A stretch of 64,000 nucleotides of DNA from Paragonimus westermani (taxonomy: Eukaryota > Platyhelminthes > Trematoda > Plagiorchiida > Troglotrematidae), in contig QNGE01000757.1 in NCBI GenBank assembly GCA_008508345.1, positions 35,656 through 99,655 of the forward strand, given 5' to 3'. The first letter of the stretch is position 1, and each line of letters begins with the position of its first letter. Below are positions 1 to 13,000 of this stretch, in pieces. The translations under genes and the position numbers were made by a program. The notes beneath the pieces were generated by a model. It worked only from the letters and a program-made list of their open reading frames with translations, was not told where the DNA came from and searched no databases.

Positions 1-1176
1 TTTTCAGATCAGATACTTACTGAATTACTCGACTCCTCTTCTGTCCAGTGTTGTGTGGCGGTTTACCATCAATGTGAACCACCGATTTATTGCCGCGTTT
101 GATGTGCACGACGACTCAATCCGATTGATAGCTTTGTAACCTGTGGTTATTAGTTGGGCTCCTGGTTTAAAACACTCAGTCGCAATGGTGAACAGAACAA
201 CACAACACCAGACCTAGGATAGTGAGCTCGAATTTTTATTACCACTCAGCTTATCTATCAAAAACAGACCTATGACTGAAAAACACAACACAGTAACCAT
301 TTGTTGACGTCAAGGCCCATTATGGACTGTTTCCTCGTAGATTATTCAACTCAGGTCACATACAGATGGTGAGTAAAATGTCATTCACATACATGCTTTC
401 AGTGCACCACAATTACTTAAAAACAAAAAAGAAACTTTGTAGAAGTACAAATCTTCTACGACTCTCCAGAACCACAGGCAACGATAATTTTCATTAAGAA
501 CTTGCAACTATTTGTGAGTGATGTGCCATTTAAGTCAGCCCAACCTCCCAGTATTCACCAGTAATCAAAATATCGCTCAACAAGTTAATAATTTTCATGA
601 TTTCAACTGGGAGAGAAGTCCTAGTCGAGGGGTCATCGGTTGGAGCTTATAGAACATCCACTGTGTTTCCTCTTCATGCGATCGGGCAGTCTGTGCATTA
701 CTCACACGCAAGTGTGGCTAGGCGACAGATTAACGATATATCCAATGAGATGTGGCTTAACAATGAGTGGAACACCTAACTTGCTTTATGCGTGGATGAG
801 AACATTTTGGAAGCTTAACAAAGAGAATGCGACACCTAACGTTAGAAAGTTCACTGATTAAAACAGTGTGACATACCAGTATGTCTATGGGGAAGCTTAT
901 TGCGATTTGATAAACGTGTGGTTTGTGACCTGCAATTCAGAGGTATTCAGGTTCTGGCGACTAATCAATAAACCGCCTCACTTTTGAAGTTTACTATTTC
1001 GTTTGTCATTTGGGGTTGCACAGTTCAAATTATAGTGGTTAAATTACTCGAAAATGAATGAACTCTTAGACCTGGGCATATTATGGATATACTGATGAGA
1101 AAAAGAGTATGAACTACTTTGAGGGTAGTACGGTTGTCAAGAGTGACGGATGTTACTCCGGAAAATGTGAAAATAA
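1..1176. other. No supported gene
   Basis: I see nothing beyond short chance open frames (up to 73 codons). There is no splice-bounded exon and no recognisable protein family. Confidence 0.5.
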
Positions 1177-1404
1177 ATTACTGATAAACAGATTGAGAAT
1201 AACACAACGTTTCGAGCAAGTTGTAATTCTCTACGTTTCAACCACCTCGGGTGGCCTTCCTCAGGAGTGTTGTAATCGAAATCAGCTTGACAGAGATGAT
1301 TTCGATTACAACAATCCTGAGGAAGGCCACTCGAGGTGGTTGAAACGTAGAGTATTACAACTTGCTCAAAACGTTGTGTTATTCTCAATCTGTTTATCAA
1401 TAAC
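1177..1404. repeat. Long hairpin (foldback) repeat
   Basis: A near-perfect inverted repeat. The left arm is 1177-1284 and the right arm 1297-1404, with a loop of about 12 bases (1285-1296). Paired positions add up to 2581 throughout, so there are no indels between the arms; only scattered mismatches occur. Because the arms are complementary, the same peptide appears in open frames on both strands. That is a by-product of the palindrome, not a gene. The structure fits a foldback or MITE-like element. A transcript would form a stem of roughly 108 base pairs, but expression is not shown. No target-site duplication was recognised. Confidence 0.85.
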
Positions 1405-4400
1405 ATGTTAAACACGACGCCCAAACTATTCAACTTCATTCGTACTACATTTGGTGCGGATATCTTACAACAGATAATAAATTACATTCTAATTTTGGGA
1501 TGATCTCAAATAGGTCTCACTTTTCATACGTAGACTGATTCATAGACTGATTCTCGCATTTCATAAGAGACATGTTTCTCTGATCATTATGATCCGTTAG
1601 TAATTGCAGTTTTTGATACAACACAGCGTTTGTTTATAGGTTCATAGGACCAGAAGATTGTAAAGAATAACCAATACAACTTAACCTAATTCATATCGAT
1701 ATCGTTGTCACACAGCATCCTCTTAAGTTGCTCTTAGTTTTATGATGTACGTAACAGACGATACAAAGACATGCACTCCGTTGTGGTACAAACCTCACTA
1801 AGTTTGCATGTAAACACGTATAAAGAAACGTCGGTTATATCTGTTTTTTGTGATATGCGTGACTTGGTACGTTATGGATCTAGTGTAACAGGGTTTGATG
1901 TCAGGTTCCAAAAAGAATGGAGTGTGTGCACTGAGTATGTTTGCATGTACATGCACACACATATATATCGAACCTACTATTGCATAAATAAGCAGACTTC
2001 ATAAGAAACGTGAGGAAAAGTAAATGGTTATGAAAGTAAATGGAACGTAAATTTTTACGACGGAATCATTATTGTGTTTGAACTTGTGACATTTGTGTCA
2101 ACGTTTCCAACTACAGACGAGCATCGTTGGCAGATTTCCAGTCAGTTGGTCGATTTCATCCTACGGGGGTAATCGCTGAGGTCAGAGTTACCGTCTATTG
2201 AACCGATGTCATACAGTGGCTATGTAGTTTTCTCCTCTAGCCTAAGATCATGTGATGTGTGGTGAGTAATCAATGAGAATTCGAAAGTCACCGAAGTCGG
2301 TGACCAAAGCAATATATTCGTTGGCATGCTAGCCTTGCTTATTTCGAAATCCGTTTGGACAGCAGCGTTGTTGCTAAGGCAGTGTTCCTGTCACACGTAA
2401 AATTCTACGGAGACACAAATGATGGAAAATAAACAATCTTTTTAAAGGATTCACTTCAACCGACCAAGCGTCACAATCGTAGGCGTGGACTGCTCATACT
2501 GGAATGTAGTACAGTGCCGTTCACAGAAGAGCTAATGTATTGTCGAAGCCATAGGTGACAGAAGTTTATGTAGGTCTTGGGTATTTCACCAGCGACCTCA
2601 TCAAAACAAGAAGCAGAGCATAGACTATTATCCAGTTACCTAGATTTATCGACCACATCCCAATACCTTAGTTTAAGTGGTGATTACTCTGTTCCACCAC
2701 TGATCCTATGTTTGGCTCTAAGGGTGTAAGAAGCAGCCTCTTAGGCGATATCTACGTCACCTGTTGCTTTCTCTGTATTAAGATTTCTGTCGTCACCACA
2801 CAAGTGTGTAGAGCACGGTTAAACTCTTGGTCACAATGACAAGTTCGCTTTAGTGTCCCCCAATATGCTAAGCACATAGATCCTACTGAGCAATAAGCAG
2901 AGTTCCGGTGACCTGTGGCTACTTCGATTTGACGAGTTTCAACTAAAACAGTGTTCAGTACACCAGTGACTAAACGTACATTTCAGTTGAGCACAAAAGT
3001 CGGGGTTTCTCAGGCACGGTGAGGTCAGCTTAAGATGTTGTACTAAAGTCAATGGTATGAAACGTTCAGAAAGGGAACACACCCTCAGCATCTAGTACCG
3101 CAGTAACATTTACTATTTTGAATGGGTTTCAAAAGGAGGATGTGCTACTCATCAGATCGAAGTGCGGTTGAAAAGGATGAAATTAACTTAATTTACCAAA
3201 CCTGGTATCGTTGCTCAAGCGGAACTGCTCACCAATTACCTCAGTTCAACACAGGCATCACAGTGGACGTACTGCAGATACAGCCAACTCCACCGCGCAG
3301 TCTGACTAAATGAGATCAATGTGAGGCTTGGAGCTTAGACTACCTCAGAAAATCGCAGTTCAGATGGTTAGCCAGTAGCCTTTGGACAAAGGTTGTTGGC
3401 AGGGACGAAACGTTGCATAATCTCTCCTTGATAATTGTATCCATTACTTCACTGTGTGCTCTCCGTTCAGAACATTCGTCGGCATATCGACTGCAGTGAG
3501 TCGCAGTCACATAACACAAATGAATAGGAGATACCTTTGAAGTGCTGTGAGCTCTAATTTCCCGCTGTTTACGCCATTGTGGAAATATCGTCTTTTTTAA
3601 ATGACCTTCACCATCAACTTATCGCGAAGCCCACAAGTTTCCTTGTAGTGGCATGCCCTGGGATAGAAAAAATAACCAAAAAGTATTTTAGTGCAAAAAA
3701 TAAGGCGGTCCTGGCTTCTTAGTAAACAACACTGTCCAGTCAAATAATGAGACAAGAAACAGTTCAACAAAAAAGTTTTCCCCAATAACAGCTCCTTTCT
3801 CCCATGTACTGTATCTTATTCCCCCAAGTGCACCCACATCCATCGGCTACCTTATTTGGTTCACTCGGGTTTTCAGTGTGAGAAAAATCACTGTTAACTG
3901 AGTCGGCGAATTTTGTTTGCGTTCAAGTTGACCGCGATCACGCCAGAGTTACAGATAAACGGGCTTGGGTTGCTGGTATCTGGAACACTCTGGAACTAGT
4001 GGCAATCATTAGGTGGTGTCAGGTGTCTAAAAATATATATTACTCATATTCCGTTTGCAGTATGTCTGTAAAACAACAAAACAGTACAGGCATAGAAGGG
4101 AAAACAAACGCAAGCACAAACATCTTTAGTTGAGCTTTATAACGCTTCGAGAAAGCAGTTCATAACGAGCTAAAAACATCTTACAGCAAGTGGTATGCTT
4201 TCAGATTCAACAGTGTGTCATTTTCACGCGGAACCAAACGCGGTCGTTATTGAAAGAATAAAAAATAACTTGCTTTCCTTCCGGAGGCAAAAAAACAAGA
4301 TTATAAGCATCTGTACACAATGGGGAAAGGTGAAAGAAAGGGGAAATTATCCTGCCTTTGATCAACTTTTTTCCTCTCCTCAAGTATCTAGGCGTAGAAC

Positions 4401-5815
4401 ATCAGTTTCAGAATGTTGATAGATCTACAATGTCAAGTTACGGATTATGTGTTTGATAAGCAAATAATCCAGGTTCACATAGCACCAGTAATCCCGAATG
4501 CAAGCGTGAACTAAATGTGGTTATCGTTCACTATGGACCGTAAGCTTAAGTTAAATCATCTTAGGACAGTAAGTAAAAGACGGAACATTTGCTGGTAAAA
4601 AAGGCAGACGATTTATGTGATGGTAGATGTTGGAAGCGGAGCTGTCCTGAGTTAATTGTAAGAAAAAATACGCGTAAGTCCGAGTAGTCAGTTCATACAT
4701 CGAAAATTAGAAACTTGTGAACAGCACGGGGCAGGTAATAAGTTGAACCTGAACAAAACGGACATCGTTGTGTTAGATTGCCAATGTAGACGGGTGTGTT
4801 CTATGTGCCGTAGTTAATAACGGCTAACTCCAGCACGATCATTTACCGCGGTAACATTTGTTCTGTCCACACAATAGAGAGACATGAGACAGTCGACGAT
4901 CAACTCAACGTCTACCAAGATACGGTCTTTGCATCAGTATTAGCAAACTTCTAATAAAACAATATGTCCGGTGATCAGCTTTGATAAATGCTGAACTTCA
5001 AGCAAGTGCAATACAAATTTAAACATGGGAGTTTTGAACATTTAGTACACTAGGAGTTTCGTTTGGTGTCCTCAGATTTGTTCAGATAGAGGATTTGTTG
5101 TAAAGTCTCCGTAGCTGTATCCTTCTGGAACACGCCGTCTGATTCAGTCACGGCGAACAACAGTTTTTTTTCTTTCAAAATTCTCGGATGCTCCTTCTCA
5201 GACAAATAGTTTAAATCTCAAAGAGGGAGATCTGAACCATCAAGCTTTCCACTAATTTCTTACACAATCCATCATCAGCGCAGTGGATCAGCTGTAACCT
5301 ATCTGATGATTTCATTAGTCACAAGTTCAGAGTTTTCTTGGTCTTCATTAAGGAAAGATCGCGACCGGCTGACAACGAACATCATCAAATGTTGTTGAAA
5401 GCCAATTTGCCCTCATTAGCCCCAAACGTAAAACATTCAGGTTATACATGGTGGACAGAGCGAAAGATAGGGAATAGGCAAGCATACATTCACACCAACT
5501 ACTGTCACCAGCACCACGGCAACTTGAACTGTCTTTTAACCATTTATTCTCACACGGTATCGACTGGTGTGTTCTGTTCAATAAAACTTCTCCAACTATC
5601 GACAGCTGTTGGGTCTGGCTGTGTAGCAATACTTCGAATAAGATAATGAAGTCAGCTTGGTAACTCGTGGTCATGGATGTCCAGAAGTTGCTAAAGTGGA
5701 ATTTCGCATCAGGTCGAAACTTTTATTGTCAATTATTGTGACCACTTCAATACGTGTTCGGCTAATGCAAGATAATTGTCGTTCTACCCTGTCTATGCAA
5801 ACCTCACTGTAATTG
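1405..5815. other. Intergenic, no supported gene
   Basis: Only short chance open frames are present on both strands, and none carries a recognisable domain or a convincing pair of splice sites. No RNA gene was recognised. Confidence 0.45.
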
Positions 5816-6045
5816 TAACCACAGCTCTGTCGATCAGAACTCATCAGTCTGAGTTATGTGTGCAAAGACGGTTGAAAAAAACCTTCGGGTTACCATGGTG
5901 TTGATGACAGTAGTTGACGTGAATGTACATGTGCCTATCTCGTATCACACACTTTGTCTGTCGTATATAAGCTGCATGTTCTACGTTTGCCATTGACTGT
6001 GAATATGAACAAATTGTTAACATATTGAAAAATAAGCCTTCTCTC
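5816..6045 (+). mobile_element. Penelope-like element 3' tail (relic)
   Basis: This stretch is similar over about 200 bases to 61003-61190, which follows a recognisable GIY-YIG fragment. The first part can be read as the end of a PLE protein, with a broken form of the C-terminal pattern LCVQ-(K/R)...GLPW. The remainder is shared 3' untranslated sequence, including a GCATGTT(C/T)TACGTTTGC block and a CATATTG or CATTG end. No reverse transcriptase remains here. The assignment rests on the resemblance to the 61 kb copy. Confidence 0.55.
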
Positions 6046-9000
6046 TGCTATGATGAATTTGTGTCATAGTAACCAGTCATTGTTTGACGGCTATACTATC
6101 ATGTAATTTTAGAAGCCTAGCTGTTTGATAAGCAAGTATGAAGTTGACTGAAAACTTTTTCAAAGGCAATACAGCTAGCAATATTACGACTGGTCCGGTT
6201 ACAAGCAAGGGGTATAACGAAGTCCTGTGACTTACTTCTGGACAACTGTAGCTCCACATAGTAGGCGTTCTGCGAAGCAAAGCCAACTACCAATCGTCTT
6301 CCGGCCCCGTGTATTGGTATACAACTTTTTGACCCACAAAAGTTGTGTTTCTGAACAGCAAGCAAGTAGTGTGTTCGAACCAAACAAATCTAATATGTAA
6401 TCATAATGTATATGGTGTATCGTTGGACCGTCGTATAATTGTGGGTTAGGACACGGTTTGAGTCTACAACTTTTGCGCGTGAAAAGCTGGTCTTCGCCGT
6501 TTCACCAGGAAGGTCTCAATGATAGCTGACGAAAACCAGCTTTGTCTGTACAAACTTTACTGACTCAAACTGCACCTCTTTGATGGCAGTGACCTCCTAA
6601 CACAGCCATTCAATCGGCTCAACTGTATGTCATGCTGAAATTTTTGTTCATATTCAGTCCTTGACAAGGCTAAGTGAAGTGTCAATATCGAGCAGTATGT
6701 CTTTGAGGTACTTTGGTCAACTGAATTTACAGGAACCAATGATTCAAATGGCTTGAAATTAACGGCTTTCACGTGTTCCGCATATTTGAAGGTTTACGCT
6801 GTGTAATGCGAGACGAAAGTTCCGGCAGTACTGTTCTTCACATCAATTCGACTGTAATCGTTCTTGATATGACCTTTTTGCAGAAAGCACCCGGCTGAAA
6901 TTTGTGATTAGCATTGATAGGAAATGGTAATCTGCAAAACAGAAAATTCGCTGCGATCATTGCGACACACTTTAGCCGTTTCGCTTCAACACGTCAGTAC
7001 AGCAGTTTGGCATGCCTCTGGCGTATGGCTATAGTACCCAGAATCACATACTATTTCGTCCTGACTATGTCTACTGTCCATCCAGACCTTCGATACTAAC
7101 ACTTCACTGCGTTTATGCACTTATGAAGTAAAAACTACAAACCCGACGGCCCACCTTGGAAGAAATCATTACGCTTTCGTTCTATACGGTGTGTGAATTA
7201 AAGAGCCGAGTAGCTGAAAAACTGCAGTTGCCCAGCAATTAATTTAACGGGTGAGCAAGGGAAAGTGCCTTGGTGTCTGAGCGTTCTGACCATCGTACAG
7301 TATGGCACGTTCGTTCACCCACACGGCCAGAACTCCACTCTTGAGGAACTAGTACCAATTTTCGTATTTCGACCGCAGCATATTTTTACCCTGCGGTAAC
7401 CACACCAGTAACACTTTCATACATTAAGCGATGACCTTGGAAAAGTCGTGTGGCGTATTCTTGATTTCTGGAAATGATGTTATCTTTTTCCTTGCATTTC
7501 CAGGATGAAAATTTTTTCACCTGCCGTCGTACTACTTTTCTAAGGGGATCGTGCTCAGATGCTGATGTGAGTTCTGAAACACATTTGGTTATATTCGTCG
7601 TTTGTTACTTTCTTGGAAAATTGCTGATCGTCTTGTATACTTCGGTGACGTAACACTAGTTGATCTACAGTAATGCATGACAATATATTTAGGACTTAGG
7701 AGATTGTGCAAGCCCTCATACAATTCGTGGCACATGTTGGGATAATAGAATCTTTACTCTTTCCAGCGCAACCGGTTAATCTGCTCGTGATATGACATAA
7801 ACAGAAAAAATATATAAGACAGTACCATTCAAAGGGGTTTGATTGTATGACAACGGGTTAGATTTAACACTACCTGTAAAACAGTTTGAATGGTTCTCTG
7901 ATGAGAAGATGATAGCGCATATCTGGTCCTCAGGGCACTAGACGTCCACATCACTTGGTAACATCCAGCGATCGCATCAGCCTGACAGCACCAATGCACT
8001 CTGTTGTAACCTTGCTAAGTTGCTGTCATTCTTCTGAGTTCTGTGTAGGTTTTGCTATGAACATTATTCAAAAAGATTCAGCCAATATCTTTCTAATAAT
8101 ACTCAGTTAACTGCTACAGAGCATAGTTGCTGTCCACGTGTTAATAAGGGGGATTTTGTCAAGAGCGGAACTGCCCGCGTAATTTTTTGTGGGAAATGCC
8201 CTTTATTGCCAATGAACCCGATAGAGTCAACTGTATTTCAATAAGGCATATCGTTCTCTACCCCAGTTGACTCGCTTCACACAAACCCGGTGGACACGAT
8301 TTGTCATGTGTGTGTGTGTGAACACACTACAATGTACTGTAATCCAATACGACAAGATTGCTGAGGAATGGGTGGCAGTGTGGAAATTTGATGCTAAATT
8401 TTCCAGCCTGAATCAGAGCAATGCTACAACACCCTGGACAGTCATTGTCCAATCATTGTCTGTCAAAAAAACAAGAAGTCAAATTATATCAGCCTAACAA
8501 GGCTAACCGATCAGCAACAAGTTTCTTCAGGTTATCGTTTGGCCTGGCCTTTTTCGAATAATAACTCTACACCTGGATTAAACAGGTCGAGAAATGAATA
8601 TGAATGAGAACGGAGGTAATTCGAAACATTCACTAAACAGTGCTTCTTAAAACATTTCTATTGTAAAAGTCAAAGAACTAATGTTTTTGATCTAATGAAC
8701 ATTTTCCTGATGTTCATTACTGTTCATAAGTTTTGTTAACTTCTAATCTTATCTTAACAGTCCTGGTTAGCTGAAACTGATGCTCACGCTTGCCATCTCT
8801 CACTTGTACAATGACACAATCTTCGTTCATGCTCGTTTTCATTTCTGCCCATACATAGGCCCAGCAAATCTCAATATCGTGACTAGTGTTCATGGTAATG
8901 TTGTTGTGATGGCCCATTCCCGTTTTGGGACACGCGTTCATAACACCCCGAGGTTGTGGCAAGTAAGACTGTCTTGTACGTGAGCCCGGAATACCTTTTA

Positions 9001-9589
9001 GAAAAGTACACTAAGAGGTATATGTGTATGCGTGGTCGTGCTGCCCACTGAATCGATCCGATAAACTTTTCCAGATACCTCGAAATTCTTCACCGAATTC
9101 ACAAAAAACAATGATTGTCAATGCCGTTAAGGCCTAAAATATTTTAAAATATTTTGCTAATTAAATACCTGTCACCAACGGTATTATATACGTACAGCGT
9201 CGTTTGTGGGTAGTGTAGAACGACTAACTAAAGGACAGGTCTTAAAATCATGAAGACCAGGGCTCAGAAATTACTGCTGAAAACGTGCAGTGCTCACCGC
9301 GTCATCAAAAAGAGTGTGACTGCACTACTGTCAAGGATGTGAATACATGTCAGCTGTGTAAAGTAGTGTTTGCCTTCGTTGATTTATAGTGCTACCTACC
9401 TGTAATGTGTCTTGCATTGAGAAAATTTCCAGTTATAGCATCTTCTGCGGTCACGACAACTGAGGCCACTTCTAGATTGGAGACGTCCGGGCTTCCTCGG
9501 AAAACTTCGAAGATACAGCCGACGTAGTCAGAGTCGTGAGAAGCTAGGAAACCTGCGGGCACTGGTGAAAGGGAGGACTATGGCGATGC
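6046..9589. other. Intergenic, no firm gene
   Basis: No recognised family. One possible plus-strand exon lies at about 8857-8961. It has a pyrimidine-rich CATAG acceptor, about 35 open codons and a CAA/GTAAGA donor, but nothing confirms it. A short TG run lies near 8310. Confidence 0.35.
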
Positions 9590-10075
9590 TGAACGCAACA
9601 TGAAGCTGCAGGTACGTTTGACAGTCCGGCTGACGGCTAGGACGTCACGCGGCGATTCAGCTCTGCCAGGCTTGGACAAGGAACGGACCCCACTGTGTTC
9701 GCTGCCACTCTACAAAGATAGTTTAACAAGGTGCTACCAGAATTGGAACAAGCGTCTCGACGATAGGTGTTGGTGGAGCATCCCACTGAAGGGCTCTCGA
9801 TGGCTGTTCAGAATCAAGTCCACATTGTCCATGTCACCCACCGGCTTGATGAGCATACGAAGATGACACGGAAGCTGGGAGTTATGTAAATGGCTCTGAT
9901 GGACACGAACAACAGGATGCGCAAGCAGACATAAAAAAGATTACAGCAGGAACTGACGCAGCTAAAAGCGAGTGTAGCTGTACTGAGAACAGCATCACGG
10001 AAGAACGATAAACGAGGAAGCTGCTTCGGCTGTGGTGGAAAAAGTCATTTGAAGAAGAACTGTCCAACCTGGTAG
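9590..10075 (+). pseudogene. Retrotransposon gag relic with CCHC zinc knuckle
   Basis: The open frame 9938-10075 encodes about 45 residues. They begin with a glutamine- and leucine-rich, coiled-coil-like stretch and end in a zinc knuckle, C-F-G-C-G-G-K-S-H-L-K-K-N-C, at 10022-10063. This is the exact C-X2-C-X4-H-X4-C spacing of retroviral-type nucleocapsid domains. The stop TAG at 10073-10075 follows almost at once. Upstream, 9600-9866 is open in another frame and may be earlier gag sequence, broken by frameshifts. In LTR retrotransposons such gag proteins bind and package element RNA. No protease, reverse transcriptase or LTR was recognised downstream, so this is treated as a dead fragment of unknown clade. 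A cellular CCHC protein fragment is the alternative. Confidence 0.55.
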
Positions 10076-13000
10076 TCGTCAGTGGTATTTAATAGCAAGT
10101 TTCCAGGTCCTGACATCATCTCCTCCTTAGTACTAAAGAAGAGCGTTTAAAGGTTGTCGAAGTCGTTATGTGAAAATTTGCTCTACCTTTCCGGAATAAA
10201 AACTTCTCAAGGCCTGGGAGGTGTACACAGTATAAACCATTTTTAAGGACGATGGTGGCAACCAGTCTGATAATCGAAGACCGAATACCTTGTCATCGAT
10301 CGTCTGCGAGGTTGTTAAGATTGACAATGAATCGAGTGAGCACTTCGTCTGAGTTTGACTGTTACCTAGAAGTCACCACGGGTTTCGAAGTGGTCACATT
10401 TACATAAAATCAATTTGTTTATTGTTCGAGTAGATTGAACAAAGGTAGCCGATGATGTCAAACAAACTGATATCGTTTCTGAAAACTCCTCTGTGACCTT
10501 CGGCCGAGTAAACCACGTGGCATTCCACGTAGAGCTTCCTATTTATGGTCTGGAAATTCCATTACTCCAGCGGCTCACCGATTAAATTGAAGGTCACCAC
10601 TTTAATATCACAACGATCGACGCTGTTCAGACAGATATAGCGAGTCCACCTGTGTGCCACAAGGTTCCATACCGGTATAACGAGGTTCACTGCCGAGTAA
10701 TTGACACCATTTGAGTTTTCGACTGTGCGAGTTGTGTTCATGACTTACTGGGTCTCTGGTTCAAGCTTGTCTGCTTTCCATACCATTCCGGATTTCCGTT
10801 GTGGCGCCATCTTTCAAGGAAACGCCGTCCCAAGGCGCCTGCGATGCGTTCAACTTCACACTAAGGTCTCCGTACCTTATTCTGTCTATGCTCGAAACCC
10901 CACAGCTCGTAGATCTCCCGATGCTACTACATACTGTTGACTCTAAAATTCAGCGCATAGTGGACAGTTTGACTGAAATCACCTACTTAAACCTATTACG
11001 CCACTCGCCCATAGACAGCTTACTCTCGTTAACACGCATCTCTGTAATTTGGGCTGCGAAGTCTGGTGCGTTGGGGACGAAAACCTGGGAACCGTCAACC
11101 CAACCGTCCTTGTCTCACTTGACTTTGACCTTTCCTCCGAAAGTGTGCTAATGGTCAAGGCAGTCATCTCGGTAACTGAGTTACTCACCAGGCCGTTTTG
11201 GCGATTTCATTCAGACTGTTTTACTACTACTTTCACTTCGCTAATGTGCCCTATCTTGAACCAACTATTCAAGCATACTTCCCTACTCTGTGAAGGATAG
11301 CACCTTTATTCAGAAGGTACAGTATTGAACTGCAAACCTGGTTACGGCACTAGGTTTTTTGACTTACCCAGCTGGGTTGCGCAAACTGGGGCAGTTCACA
11401 GTGCACCACAGGCATGTTAGAGGCGGCTTGATCTTAGTGTATAGGATCCTCCGTCAGCATTTTTAAAGGAAAATACTAGTGTCTAAAGTAGCTAACAATT
11501 TCATACGCAACTCTCTCAAACCACGACATCAGATGATTCGTTTGACTTACATGGAGTTCAGGTAGCCTCATAAGGAAGAACCGACCACAATCCGTCAAAC
11601 CTGCGTTGTCGATAGTTGAATGTGATCACAGAATTGACACACCTTGGATGGCAAACCGAATATTCGGGTAACTTGATCATCGGACTCATTGCAGTGGAGT
11701 GCAGATACTCTGGTCGTTTTACTGACGATGCCAACTAGCTGTTGTCTGCTGTATTTCGCACTGTGTTTGTTGTAAGCTGAATAGGCAGTGGTTGTGTTTT
11801 TATTTCGCTCTTTATCCTCTAACTTTCTCTTTTGCCAACTGAAATAATCTTCCGATATGTCATTTCCTTCTAAACCGTTCAAAACAGATTCAGCTGTCCA
11901 TAGATTCTCTGAGTTTCTCCTAATCCGTGAAGTTCCTGGTATCATATGAATCCTACTGAAGCACTTCGAGTCTAAAATTCGCTGAGACGCCCTAAAACTG
12001 GAAGATCAAGAACTGTAGGTATAGCTGGTTTATTTTTTGCATGGCAGCAGTTTTATGAGTAGCAATTGGGGAATGTCAATTGGTGCTGTGCTAATCCCAC
12101 TGCGTTTTTCATATGTTTGGGTCTCGAAGGGCTCTCTTGTTTGCCACTTGCTGGGGCACTATCATTAAGTTTGTCAAGACAATCCTGACTGGCTTTCGGC
12201 CCACCGTTGCGGTTAGTAGACATGAAACGGCAGCTCACCGTGGTATGCAAACGACTGACCTTGTTTGAACAGCGTAATCAGAAGACCTTGTGATGGGGAT
12301 TACATAACCCATCTGCGCAATATATTTTAGTTTATCCATATTCCGCTTGCAGTATAAGTTTTCAAGGTCTGTTATAACACACTGTCACGTTTTCATCAAC
12401 TTTTATACTTTTTAATTGTGGTATCACTATGCACTTAATCCGCCGTACGTTAAACCGTACAATATCAACAGAAGAAGAATGGGATATTATGACATGACCA
12501 GAGTAGTCAGAACGAACTGCGAAACAAAAAAATTGAATGTTAAGATTCAGTGCAACCTTGTTTGTTTCCGCAGTGTGAAGACTGAAGTAAGTGAGATAGG
12601 ATGCAGCTAATTATTAATAGGAATTCATCTGAACAATTATTCCATAGAGACGTATTTGTCCGCATCCCTCAAACACATGAATTTCTGCTAGATTTTTGCT
12701 CTATGCACGTGAACGAGTCGTGGGCGACGGTAGAAGTGGATTCACAGGATATACAATGGAGTATACAGGAAGTCTTAGAGTAGGATATGTATTTTCCATG
12801 GTGCACCTGTTTGAGAGTGCTAGGAGGTTTACGCTTGAAAAGATTTCAAGGAGTTCACAGAATGTAACTAGGAAAGTTAGTTGAAGGTTTAAATCGACCT
12901 CTCTTGAGCACGAAGACACTGATCGTGAGGGTTTGTTGGGAGTTACCCTGCTGTGTCTCACGAGGCGGAAGTGGACATGGGTGGTGAGATTAATTCCGGT

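Noticed and set aside
1109..1439. Two similar 100-codon frames on opposite strands
   Set aside because: The similarity is forced by the hairpin's complementary arms, so it is not evidence for a gene pair.
11595..11945. 116-codon minus-strand frame as a Bel/Pao-type gag
   Set aside because: The charged composition fits loosely, but the expected zinc knuckle is not present (only a CQFCDH fragment) and frames break. Not supportable.
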